Positions 25,876 to 33,448 of a stretch of DNA of 64,000 nucleotides are shown in pieces. Position 1 is the first letter of the stretch. The number at the start of each line of letters is the position of its first letter. The notes below the pieces were generated by a model. That model made no database searches and was not told the DNA's origin. It saw nothing but the letters and a program-made list of their open reading frames with translations. The DNA is from Bacteroidota bacterium (GTDB lineage: Bacteria > Bacteroidota > Bacteroidia > Flavobacteriales > Weeksellaceae): assembly GCA_023422635.1 (NCBI GenBank), contig JAFAGO010000050.1, forward strand, positions 1 through 64,000. The letters run 5' to 3'. The position numbers and the translations under genes are program-made.

Positions 25876-25888
25876 TATCCGAATTTTT

Positions 25889-27166
25889 ATGAAGTCAAGA
25901 TTTCCCATGGAAGGAAAAAATACATTGAAAACCAAACATTTCTACGTTGTTGGATTAAGCTACCAGAAAGCAGATGCGGGAGTGCGCGGTAAATTCAGTT
26001 TAAACGATGAAGCAAAAGATGCACTTTTGAATCAAGCAAAAGTGCAAGATATTGCTCCTATTTTTGTAATTTCTACGTGTAACAGAACTGAAATCTACGG
26101 TTTTGCAGAACATCCGTATCAGTTAATTTCTCTGCTTTGCCAATTTTCCAATGGAAGTGTGGAGGCATTTCAAGAAGTGGCGTACATCCATAAAGGCAAC
26201 GAAGCAGTTTCTCATCTTTTCAAAGTGGGAACGGGAATGGATAGTCAGATTCTTGGTGATTTCGAAATTATTGCACAAGTAAAAGGTGCATTTAAACATT
26301 CGCAATCGAAAGGGTTAACCGATGCTTATTTTGAAAGGTTAATCAATTCAGTAATTCAAGCAAGCAAGCGAATCAAAAATGAAACTGAAATCAGTTCAGG
26401 AGCCACTTCGGTTTCCTTCGCGTCTGTACAATATATTTTAGAAAATGTTCCAGATATTTCATCCAAAAAAATTCTACTTTTTGGTTTAGGAAAAATCGGT
26501 AAAAATACATGTGAAAATTTAGTAAAACATACTTCTGGTCACAATATTACGTTGATTAACAGAACGAAAGAAAAGGCGGAAAAAATCTCGGATAAGTTTA
26601 ATGTTTCCGTGAAAGATATTGAAGATCTTCAACAAGAACTGGCAGATTCCGATGTGGTTATTGTGGCGACAGGAGCACCAAAACCAACCGTTACAAAAGC
26701 AATCGTTCCCAATCAGCATCAGCTTTTAATTCTGGATTTATCTGTTCCAAAAAATGTGGAAGAAGAAGTTCAAGAATTGGAGAATGTACAATTAATTCAT
26801 TTGGATCAGCTTTCTCAAATCACCAATCAAACCCTCGAAAACCGTAAGAAACACATTCCACACGCACTCGAAATTATTGATGAAGTGAAAGAAGATTTCT
26901 TCAAATGGAGCCACGCTCGTAAATATGCGCCAACCATTCATGCTTTAAAAGCAAAATTTGAAGACATCAAAAACAACGAAATGAACTATCACAAAAAGAA
27001 ATTTCAAAATTTCGACGAGGTTCAGGCAGAAATGATTACCACAAACATCATCCAAAGAATAACCGCTCATTTTGCTTCGCACTTTAAAGATGAAAATTCA
27101 GACCTTGAAGAAAGTGCAGAATGGCTCGGAAAAATCTTTCAATTAGAACCCATAAAAAATGCATAA
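25889..27166 (+). CDS. hemA: Glutamyl-tRNA reductase HemA
   Basis: First committed enzyme of C5-pathway heme synthesis: it reduces glutamyl-tRNA to glutamate-1-semialdehyde with NADPH. The catalytic Cys64 is in FVISTCNRTEIYG. The substrate pocket motif VSHLFKVGTGMDSQILGDFEI lies at about 107-127. The NADPH domain has LLFGLGKIGKNTCENL (about 194-209) and the helical dimerisation domain closes the protein. Two starts are possible: ATG 25889 (425 residues) or ATG 25907 (419 residues). The second leaves a more normal leader after the predicted promoter and may be the true one. The end overlaps hemC by eight bases. Confidence 0.95.
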   Translation: MKSRFPMEGKNTLKTKHFYVVGLSYQKADAGVRGKFSLNDEAKDALLNQAKVQDIAPIFVISTCNRTEIYGFAEHPYQLISLLCQFSNGSVEAFQEVAYIHKGNEAVSHLFKVGTGMDSQILGDFEIIAQVKGAFKHSQSKGLTDAYFERLINSVIQASKRIKNETEISSGATSVSFASVQYILENVPDISSKKILLFGLGKIGKNTCENLVKHTSGHNITLINRTKEKAEKISDKFNVSVKDIEDLQQELADSDVVIVATGAPKPTVTKAIVPNQHQLLILDLSVPKNVEEEVQELENVQLIHLDQLSQITNQTLENRKKHIPHALEIIDEVKEDFFKWSHARKYAPTIHALKAKFEDIKNNEMNYHKKKFQNFDEVQAEMITTNIIQRITAHFASHFKDENSDLEESAEWLGKIFQLEPIKNA

Positions 27167-28082
27167 AGTAATCCGTATCGGGACGCGCGATAGTAAACTT
27201 GCGCTTTGGCAAGCCCACCACGTTTCGGATCAGTTGCAGAAAATTGGTTTCGAGACAGAAATTATTTCTGTAAAGTCGGATGGCGATTTGCTGTTGCATA
27301 AACCGTTGTACGAACTCGGAATCATTGGGATTTTTACCAAAACCTTGGATATTGCAATGTTGGAAGGTAAAATTGATATTGCAGTACATTCCATGAAAGA
27401 TGTGCCCACTACCTTACCAAAAGGCATTGTGAAAGCCGCCGTTTTAGAACGCGGAAAATCAGAAGATGTTTTGGTGTATAAAAAAGATTTGGATTTTCTC
27501 GCCGAGGAAGGAATAATTGCTACAGGATCGCTTCGCAGAAAGGCACAATGGCTCAATCGTTTTCCGCTTCATGAAGTAGAAGATCTTCGAGGGAATGTTC
27601 AAACAAGATTACAAAAATTAGAGAATAATAATTGGAACGGAGCTATTTTTGCGAAAGCAGGTTTAGAACGTTTATGTATTGATAACCAAAAGTATACGGC
27701 GTTGGATTGGATGTTGCCAGCACCTGCTCAAGGAGCGCTTATGGTGGTTGCATTAGAAGATGATGTGTATTCCAGAAATGCGCTGTCGCAACTGAATAAT
27801 ACAAAAGCCGATGTGGAAACCCATATTGAAAGACAATTTTTAAAAACCCTTGAAGGTGGATGTACCGCTCCGATCGCTGCCTTAGCGCAGTTTGATGAAG
27901 AATTTCAGAAAATTGTTTTTAAAGGGAATCTGCTTTCAATTGATGGAAAAGATAAAATTGAGGTTGAAAAAACCATTGAATTTCAAGAGTGGGAAAATGC
28001 AGGAATCTTAGCCGCGAACGAAATTTTAAATAATGGCGGTAAAGAGCTGATGCAAAATATCGGTCTCGAATTGAAAAAATAG
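27159..28082 (+). CDS. hemC: Hydroxymethylbilane synthase HemC
   Basis: Porphobilinogen deaminase, 307 residues, linking four porphobilinogen units into hydroxymethylbilane. The start RIGTRDSKLALWQAHHV (6-22) and KIDIAVHSMKDVPTTLP (71-87, with the catalytic Asp81) are conserved. Cys235 in LEGGCTAPIAALA carries the dipyrromethane cofactor. The arginines that hold the growing chain are present in GSLRRKAQWL and LRGNVQTRL. It starts within the last codons of hemA, indicating translational coupling. Confidence 0.97.
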   Translation: MHKVIRIGTRDSKLALWQAHHVSDQLQKIGFETEIISVKSDGDLLLHKPLYELGIIGIFTKTLDIAMLEGKIDIAVHSMKDVPTTLPKGIVKAAVLERGKSEDVLVYKKDLDFLAEEGIIATGSLRRKAQWLNRFPLHEVEDLRGNVQTRLQKLENNNWNGAIFAKAGLERLCIDNQKYTALDWMLPAPAQGALMVVALEDDVYSRNALSQLNNTKADVETHIERQFLKTLEGGCTAPIAALAQFDEEFQKIVFKGNLLSIDGKDKIEVEKTIEFQEWENAGILAANEILNNGGKELMQNIGLELKK

Positions 28083-28085
28083 AAA

Positions 28086-28754
28086 ATGGGCATTCGGATT
28101 TTATCAACTAAAAAACTGAATGTTCAGCAAACAGAAAGGTTTCAAAAAGCAGGAATAGAACTGCTTCAATCGGATTTTATTACAACGCAACCGATTGATT
28201 TTCTTTATAATGGAAATTCTGATTTGCTGGTGTTCACTTCAAAAAATGCGGTAAAAAGTATTGTGAAAAGCACGTTCTTTTCGGATGTAAAAAATGTTCC
28301 AACCGTTTGTGTAGGCCATCAAACCAAAGAATTGCTCGAGAATTTTGGATTCACGGTTTTGAAAGCTAAAAATTACGCTGAAGAACTCGCAGACTTCATT
28401 TTAGAAAAATTCAGCGGAAAGAAAATCACTCATTTTTGTGGCAATATTCGGCGTCCTCTTTTAAGAGAAAAACTTCAAGAAAATAATTTTGATTTTACCG
28501 AATTAATCGTTTACGAAACGGTATTGTCTCCACATAAAATTGATAATAAAGTGAATGGAATTCTGTTTTTCAGTCCATCTGGAATTCAAAGTTATTTGCA
28601 GAAAAATGCCTTTCATCAAGAAATATGTTTTTGCATCGGCAATACCACTGCGGATGCTTTAGTAATCGATAAAAAACAAATTCAAATCTCTCAAAAGCAA
28701 GATATTGATGCTGTTGTAGCACTTGCAATCGAATATTTTGCAGATAAAATTTAG
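28086..28754 (+). CDS. hemD: Uroporphyrinogen-III synthase HemD
   Basis: A 222-residue protein that closes and inverts hydroxymethylbilane to uroporphyrinogen III. HemD is poorly conserved; the identification uses the two-lobed pattern and family segments: DLLVFTSKNAVKSIV near residues 43-57, VPTVCVGHQTKELLENFGF (73-91), ITHFCGNIRRPLLREKL near 117-133, and NGILFFSPSGIQSYL (158-172), in which the Ser-Pro-Ser-Gly turn matches the family's active-site region. Its place directly between hemC and hemE supports the call. Three bases separate it from hemC and one base from hemE. Confidence 0.9.
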   Translation: MGIRILSTKKLNVQQTERFQKAGIELLQSDFITTQPIDFLYNGNSDLLVFTSKNAVKSIVKSTFFSDVKNVPTVCVGHQTKELLENFGFTVLKAKNYAEELADFILEKFSGKKITHFCGNIRRPLLREKLQENNFDFTELIVYETVLSPHKIDNKVNGILFFSPSGIQSYLQKNAFHQEICFCIGNTTADALVIDKKQIQISQKQDIDAVVALAIEYFADKI

Positions 28755-28755
28755 T

Positions 28756-29781
28756 ATGATTAAGAACGATTTATTTTTAAGAGCTTTAAAAGGCGAAACA
28801 GTTGATCGACCTCCAGTTTGGATGATGCGTCAGGCAGGTAGATATCTTCCTGAATTTCGTGCACTTCGCGACAAATACGATTTTTTCACAAGATGTAAAA
28901 CTCCAGAATTGGCAGCGGAAATTACCGTTCAGCCCATTCGAATTGTGCAACCGGATGCTGCAATTTTGTTTTCCGATATTTTAGTCATTCCTCAAGCAAT
29001 GGGGATTGATGTGGAATTGAAAGAAAATATTGGTCCCGTTTTGCCCAATCCAATTCGTTCAGCAGAAGATGTTGAAAACGTTTTTATTCCTGATATTCAC
29101 GAAAGTTTAGGTTATGTGATGGACGCCATAAAGCTTACCAAAGAAATGCTCAACGATGAGGTTCCATTGATCGGTTTTGCTGGTTCGCCGTGGACGATTT
29201 TTTGTTACGCCGTGGAAGGGAAAGGTTCAAAATCTTTTGATAAAGCCAAATCGTTTTGTTTTTCAAATCCAATTGCAGCGCATCAATTATTGCAGAAAAT
29301 CACCGATACTACCATTCTCTATTTAAAAGAAAAAGTAAAAACAGGCGTTAATGCTGTGCAGATTTTCGATTCTTGGGGCGGAATGCTCTCTCCAAAAGAT
29401 TATCAAGAATTTTCATGGCAGTATATTAATCAGATTGTCGATGCTTTGGCAGAAATTACTCAAGTCATCGTTTTCGGAAAAGGGTGTTGGTTTGCATTGA
29501 ATGAAATGTCGAAATCAAAAGCGTCAGCATTGGGCGTGGATTGGACTTGCGATCCTAAAACGGCAAGAGCGCTTTCGGGCGGAAATATTACACTTCAAGG
29601 AAATTTTGATCCTTCTCGTTTGCTTTCGCCGATTCCGGTCATCCAAAAGATGGTTAAAGAAATGATTGATGAATTCGGAAAAGACCGTTACATCGCCAAT
29701 CTTGGTCACGGAATTCTACCGAATATTCCAGTCGATCACGCTAAAGCATTTGTAGATGCCGTTAAAAATTATCAGGTATAA
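28756..29781 (+). CDS. hemE: Uroporphyrinogen decarboxylase HemE
   Basis: Removes four carboxyl groups from uroporphyrinogen III to give coproporphyrinogen III, 341 residues. The signature PVWMMRQAGRYLPEFR lies at about 21-36, with the substrate-binding Arg and Gln. The second signature GFAGSPWTIFCYAVEG is near 140-155, with the catalytic Asp in FSDILVIPQAMG and a C-terminal NLGHGILPNIP. The ATG at 28756 lies one base after the hemD stop; a longer frame starts inside hemD but adds non-family residues, so it is rejected. Confidence 0.97.
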   Translation: MIKNDLFLRALKGETVDRPPVWMMRQAGRYLPEFRALRDKYDFFTRCKTPELAAEITVQPIRIVQPDAAILFSDILVIPQAMGIDVELKENIGPVLPNPIRSAEDVENVFIPDIHESLGYVMDAIKLTKEMLNDEVPLIGFAGSPWTIFCYAVEGKGSKSFDKAKSFCFSNPIAAHQLLQKITDTTILYLKEKVKTGVNAVQIFDSWGGMLSPKDYQEFSWQYINQIVDALAEITQVIVFGKGCWFALNEMSKSKASALGVDWTCDPKTARALSGGNITLQGNFDPSRLLSPIPVIQKMVKEMIDEFGKDRYIANLGHGILPNIPVDHAKAFVDAVKNYQV

Positions 29782-29790
29782 ATAATCGTG

Positions 29791-30705
29791 ATGAAAGAGC
29801 AGTTCTATCAATATATTCAGAATTTACAAGATCAAATTACCTCAGAATTGGAGCGAATTGATGGTGAAGCAAAGTTTCGGGAAGATCTTTGGGAAAGGCC
29901 TGAAGGTGGAGGAGGAAGAACAAGAGTAATCGAAAATGGAAAGGTTTTTGAGAAAGGCGGGGTTAATATTTCCGCGGTCCACGGTAAACTTCCAGATTCG
30001 ATGAAGACTCTATTTAAGGTAGAAGATGCTGATTTTTTCGCTTGCGGATTGAGCTTAGTTATTCATCCTAAAAGTCCGATGGTTCCTACAGTACACGCCA
30101 ATTGGAGGTATTTTGAAATGTATGATAAATCGGGCAATATCATTGATTCCTGGTTTGGTGGTGGTCAAGATTTAACGCCATATTATTTGTTTGAAGAAGA
30201 TGCGGTACATTTTCATGAGACCTGCAAAGCTGCTTGCGACAAACATCATCCAGAATTTTATCCGAAGTATAAAGAAACCTGCGACCGTTATTTTTGGAAT
30301 TCACACCGAAATGAAGCGCGTGGAATTGGCGGATTGTTCTTTGATTATTTAAAGAAGAATGACGAAATGTCCATGCAAGATTGGTACAAATTTGTGACCG
30401 AAGTTGGAAATTCCTTTTTAGAAAGTTATGTTCCTATTGTTGAAAAAAGAAAAAATATAGCTTACTCCGAAGCGCACAGAAAGTGGCAGGAAATAAGAAG
30501 AGGACGTTACGTTGAATTCAATTTAGTGCACGATCGAGGAACGCTGTTTGGGTTAAAAACCAACGGAAGAATAGAATCTATATTGATGAGTTTACCTCCA
30601 AATGTTCAATGGGTGTACGACCATCAACCAGAAATAGGTTCTGAAGAAGAAAAATTAGTAAAAGTCCTTCAAAATCCATTGAATTGGACTGAAAAAGTAT
30701 ATTAA
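29791..30705 (+). CDS. hemF: Oxygen-dependent coproporphyrinogen-III oxidase HemF
   Basis: Converts coproporphyrinogen III to protoporphyrinogen IX using O2, 304 residues. Key features are the GGGGRTRVIENGKVFEKGGVN segment (about 38-58), PTVHANWRYFEMYD with the conserved His and Arg, WFGGGQDLTPYYLFEED and EARGIGGLFFDYL. The C-terminal RRGRYVEFNLVHDRGTLFGL motif is complete. Choice of HemF rather than the radical-SAM HemN points to an aerobic lifestyle. The ATG at 29791 directly follows a GTG codon; ATG is preferred. It lies nine bases after hemE. Confidence 0.97.
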   Translation: MKEQFYQYIQNLQDQITSELERIDGEAKFREDLWERPEGGGGRTRVIENGKVFEKGGVNISAVHGKLPDSMKTLFKVEDADFFACGLSLVIHPKSPMVPTVHANWRYFEMYDKSGNIIDSWFGGGQDLTPYYLFEEDAVHFHETCKAACDKHHPEFYPKYKETCDRYFWNSHRNEARGIGGLFFDYLKKNDEMSMQDWYKFVTEVGNSFLESYVPIVEKRKNIAYSEAHRKWQEIRRGRYVEFNLVHDRGTLFGLKTNGRIESILMSLPPNVQWVYDHQPEIGSEEEKLVKVLQNPLNWTEKVY

Positions 30706-30727
30706 CCTAAAATTTTAGCTTAAAAAA

Positions 30728-31723
30728 ATGTTTCCATTACAAAGAGGTAGACGATTAAGAGTAAACGAATCTGTAAGAAGTCTCGTTCGCGAAACCACGT
30801 TAGAAGTTACCGATTTTATGTTCCCAATGTTTGTATGCGAAGGTGAAAATAAAAAGATAGAAATTCCTTCAATGCCAGGAATCTTTCGTTTCTCTTTAGA
30901 TGAACTTTTGAAAGAGATTGCAAGCATCTTCGATTTGGGAATTCGTGCAGTTAATTTATATGTAAAGGTAGATGAATCCTTAAAAGATAATACCGGTAAA
31001 GAAGCCTGGAATCCCAATGGCTTAATGCAAAATGCAATTCGCGCCATTAAAAAAGATTTTCCAGAAATGATTGTAATGCCCGATGTGGCCCTCGATCCGT
31101 ATTCTATTTATGGGCACGACGGAATTATCGTTAATGGTGATATCGAAAACGATTCTACCGTAGAAGCATTGGTGAAAATGGCGGTGTCTCATGCAGAAGC
31201 TGGAGCAGATTTTGTGGCGCCTTCTGATATGATGGATGGACGAGTGTTGCGTTTGCGAGAAGGTTTAGATAAAGCCGGATTTAAAAATGTGGGAATTATG
31301 AGTTATTCTGCCAAATATGCATCTGCATTTTATGGTCCTTTTCGGGATGCTTTGGATTCTGCACCAAAAGAAAGCGATGTTGTTGTTCCTAAAGATAAAA
31401 AAACCTACCAAATGGATTATGCAAACCGTTTAGAAGCCATTAGAGAATCTCTTTATGATGTGGAAGAAGGTGCAGATTTGGTGATGGTAAAACCTGGAAC
31501 GGCCTATTTGGATATCGTTCGAGAAGTGAAAAATGCAGTACACGTTCCTGTCGCTGTTTATCACGTTTCTGGAGAATATGCAATGGTGAAAGCTGCTGCA
31601 GCAAATGGTTGGATTGATCATGATAAAGTGATGATGGAGCAACTCATTTGTATTAAAAGAGCTGGTGCGAGTTTAATTTCGACTTACTTTGCGAAAGAAG
31701 CTGCCATTCTCCTTCAAAAATAA
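30728..31723 (+). CDS. hemB: Porphobilinogen synthase (delta-aminolevulinate dehydratase) HemB
   Basis: Joins two molecules of 5-aminolevulinate into porphobilinogen, 331 residues. The two active-site lysines are Lys196 (MSYSAKYAS) and Lys255 (VMVKPG). The metal segment reads DVALDPYSIYGHDG (119-132), with aspartates where zinc enzymes have cysteines, so this is the magnesium-type, non-zinc form. Although it acts early in the pathway, it is the last gene of the hemACDEFB operon, 22 bases after hemF, followed by a terminator. Confidence 0.97.
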   Translation: MFPLQRGRRLRVNESVRSLVRETTLEVTDFMFPMFVCEGENKKIEIPSMPGIFRFSLDELLKEIASIFDLGIRAVNLYVKVDESLKDNTGKEAWNPNGLMQNAIRAIKKDFPEMIVMPDVALDPYSIYGHDGIIVNGDIENDSTVEALVKMAVSHAEAGADFVAPSDMMDGRVLRLREGLDKAGFKNVGIMSYSAKYASAFYGPFRDALDSAPKESDVVVPKDKKTYQMDYANRLEAIRESLYDVEEGADLVMVKPGTAYLDIVREVKNAVHVPVAVYHVSGEYAMVKAAAANGWIDHDKVMMEQLICIKRAGASLISTYFAKEAAILLQK

Positions 31724-31748
31724 TTTAGAATAAATTAAAATATTAATA

Positions 31749-31775
31749 AGACCTCTGTTTTCAGGAGGTTTTTTT
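31749..31775 (+). terminator. Terminator of the hem operon
   Basis: GACCTC and GAGGTT pair around a T-rich loop, followed by seven T. It reaches the stop codon of the convergent comM gene. Confidence 0.75.
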
Positions 31776-33306
31776 ATGCATTCCAAAAATCTCGGTCAAG
31801 GCTTCTATACTGAATGGCTTCTGCAATATGAGCAGAATTGATTGGATCTGAACCGTCAAGATCAGCGATTGTTCTGGAAACTTTCAAAATACGATCGTAA
31901 GCTCTTGCTGATAAATTGAGTTTTTCCATTGCGTTTTTGATTAATTTCATTGATTTTTCATCGAGTTGACAATAGTTTTCAATTTCTCTTGGTCCCATTT
32001 GTGCATTGTAATTAATCTCTGCATTTGTAAAGCGTTCTTCTTGCGTTTTTCTCGCTTTTAAAACTCTGGTTCTGATATTTTCACTGCTTTCGCCTTTTCT
32101 TTTATCGGAAAGTTGTTCAAATTCAACTTTCGGAACTTCAATGTGGATATCAATACGATCAAGCAATGGCCCGGAAAGTTTATTCATATACCGCTGCATT
32201 TCAAAACTGGTAGAGGTATTGTTAGGATCGTCCGGAAAAAATCCGGAAGGACTTGGGTTCATGCTTGCGACAAGCATAAAACTCGCTGGATAATTTACGG
32301 TAAACTTTGCTCGGGAAATGGTGACTTCTCGGTCTTCAAGGGGTTGGCGCATCACTTCAAGAACCGTTCTTTTAAATTCTGGCATTTCATCCAGAAACAA
32401 AACGCCATTATGGGCAAGCGAAATTTCACCAGGTTGCGGATAACTTCCACCGCCAACAAGCGCGACATCCGAAATTGTGTGGTGAGGAGATCGAAAAGGG
32501 CGTACAGTCATTAACGAAGTTTCGGTGCCAATTTTTCCTGCAACCGAATGAATTTTTGTGGTTTCTAGCGCTTCATTTAAAGAAAGGGGAGGCAAAATAC
32601 TGGGAATTCTTTTTGCTAACATTGTTTTTCCGCTGCCTGGTGGACCAATTAAGATGATGTTATGGCCGCCCGCTGCAGCGACTTCCATTGCACGTTTTGC
32701 GGTTTCTTGCCCTTTTACTTCAGAAAAATCGAAAGGGAAGTTGGTGTTTCTTTCTTGGAATTCACGTTCAATATTGAGTTCGGCTTTTTCCAAATTCTGT
32801 TCTCCATTAAAATAGTCGATCACTTCACGAATGTTTTCAATGCCATACACTTCAATTCCATTTACAATTGCGGCTTCTCGTGTATTTTGTTTTGGGAGAA
32901 TAATTCCTTTAAAACCTTCTTCTTTTGCTTTTAGAGTTATAGGTAAAACGCCTTTAATCGGTTGCAAACCGCCATCTAAAGAAAGTTCTCCCATTATTAA
33001 AAAATCGCCGATATTTTCTGCATTAATTTGATTGGAGGCAGCCAATATTCCTAATGCAATACTCAAGTCGTAGGATGATCCTTCTTTTCTAAGATCAGCA
33101 GGCGCCATATTGATGGTAATTTTTTTGCCCGGTAATTTATATCCTACATTTTTAAGTGCTGCAGAAATTCGGTAACTGCTTTCTTTAATAGCATTGTCGG
33201 GCAGTCCAACTAAATGATACCCCACGCCCGTGTCAACATTTACTTCAATTGTAATGGTTTGCGCAGAAACTCCATGAATTGCACTTCCGAAAACTTTTAC
33301 CAACAT
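31774..33306 (-). CDS. comM: YifB/ComM family Mg-chelatase-like AAA+ ATPase
   Basis: A 510-residue AAA+ protein. The N-terminal ChlI-like domain (to about 160, with the GLPDNAIKESSYRI segment near 40) precedes the ATPase core, with Walker A IGPPGSGKTMLAKRIPSILP near 210, Walker B VLFLDEMPEF near 310 and the RPFRSPHHTISD motif. ComM in Vibrio is a branch-migration helicase that promotes integration during natural transformation; the same role here is inferred by homology only. The start at 33306 is preferred because the promoter box at 33325-33332 overlaps the longer frame's first codons. Confidence 0.93.
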   Translation of the reverse strand: MLVKVFGSAIHGVSAQTITIEVNVDTGVGYHLVGLPDNAIKESSYRISAALKNVGYKLPGKKITINMAPADLRKEGSSYDLSIALGILAASNQINAENIGDFLIMGELSLDGGLQPIKGVLPITLKAKEEGFKGIILPKQNTREAAIVNGIEVYGIENIREVIDYFNGEQNLEKAELNIEREFQERNTNFPFDFSEVKGQETAKRAMEVAAAGGHNIILIGPPGSGKTMLAKRIPSILPPLSLNEALETTKIHSVAGKIGTETSLMTVRPFRSPHHTISDVALVGGGSYPQPGEISLAHNGVLFLDEMPEFKRTVLEVMRQPLEDREVTISRAKFTVNYPASFMLVASMNPSPSGFFPDDPNNTSTSFEMQRYMNKLSGPLLDRIDIHIEVPKVEFEQLSDKRKGESSENIRTRVLKARKTQEERFTNAEINYNAQMGPREIENYCQLDEKSMKLIKNAMEKLNLSARAYDRILKVSRTIADLDGSDPINSAHIAEAIQYRSLDRDFWNA

Positions 33307-33324
33307 AACTTCCTGTGTTTGTAT

Positions 33325-33332
33325 CAAATATA
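33325..33332 (-). promoter_or_regulatory. Predicted -7 promoter box for comM
   Basis: TATATTTG on the minus strand, 18 bases upstream of the comM ATG at 33306. Its position excludes the longer reading frame that begins at 33327. Confidence 0.5.
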
Positions 33333-33390
33333 AAAAAATGTAGATTATGATTAAAGAACTTGGAGGAAAAAAGGGTGATTTCCTCGTAAA

Positions 33391-33427
33391 AACAAAAACG
33401 CTTCCAATATTTAAATTGAAAGCGTTT
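33391..33427 (-). terminator. Terminator of the prolyl endopeptidase gene
   Basis: AAACGCTTCCAAT and ATTGAAAGCGTTT pair over 13 bases with one mismatch. On the minus strand the stem runs into TTTTTGTTTTT. Confidence 0.8.
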
Positions 33428-33448
33428 ATGATTGATAATTGAATTTTT

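Noticed and set aside
31724..31745. TTTAGAAT half-site after hemB that resembles the Fur-like palindrome
   Set aside because: Only one half is present, the other half is not complementary, and it lies downstream of the operon.
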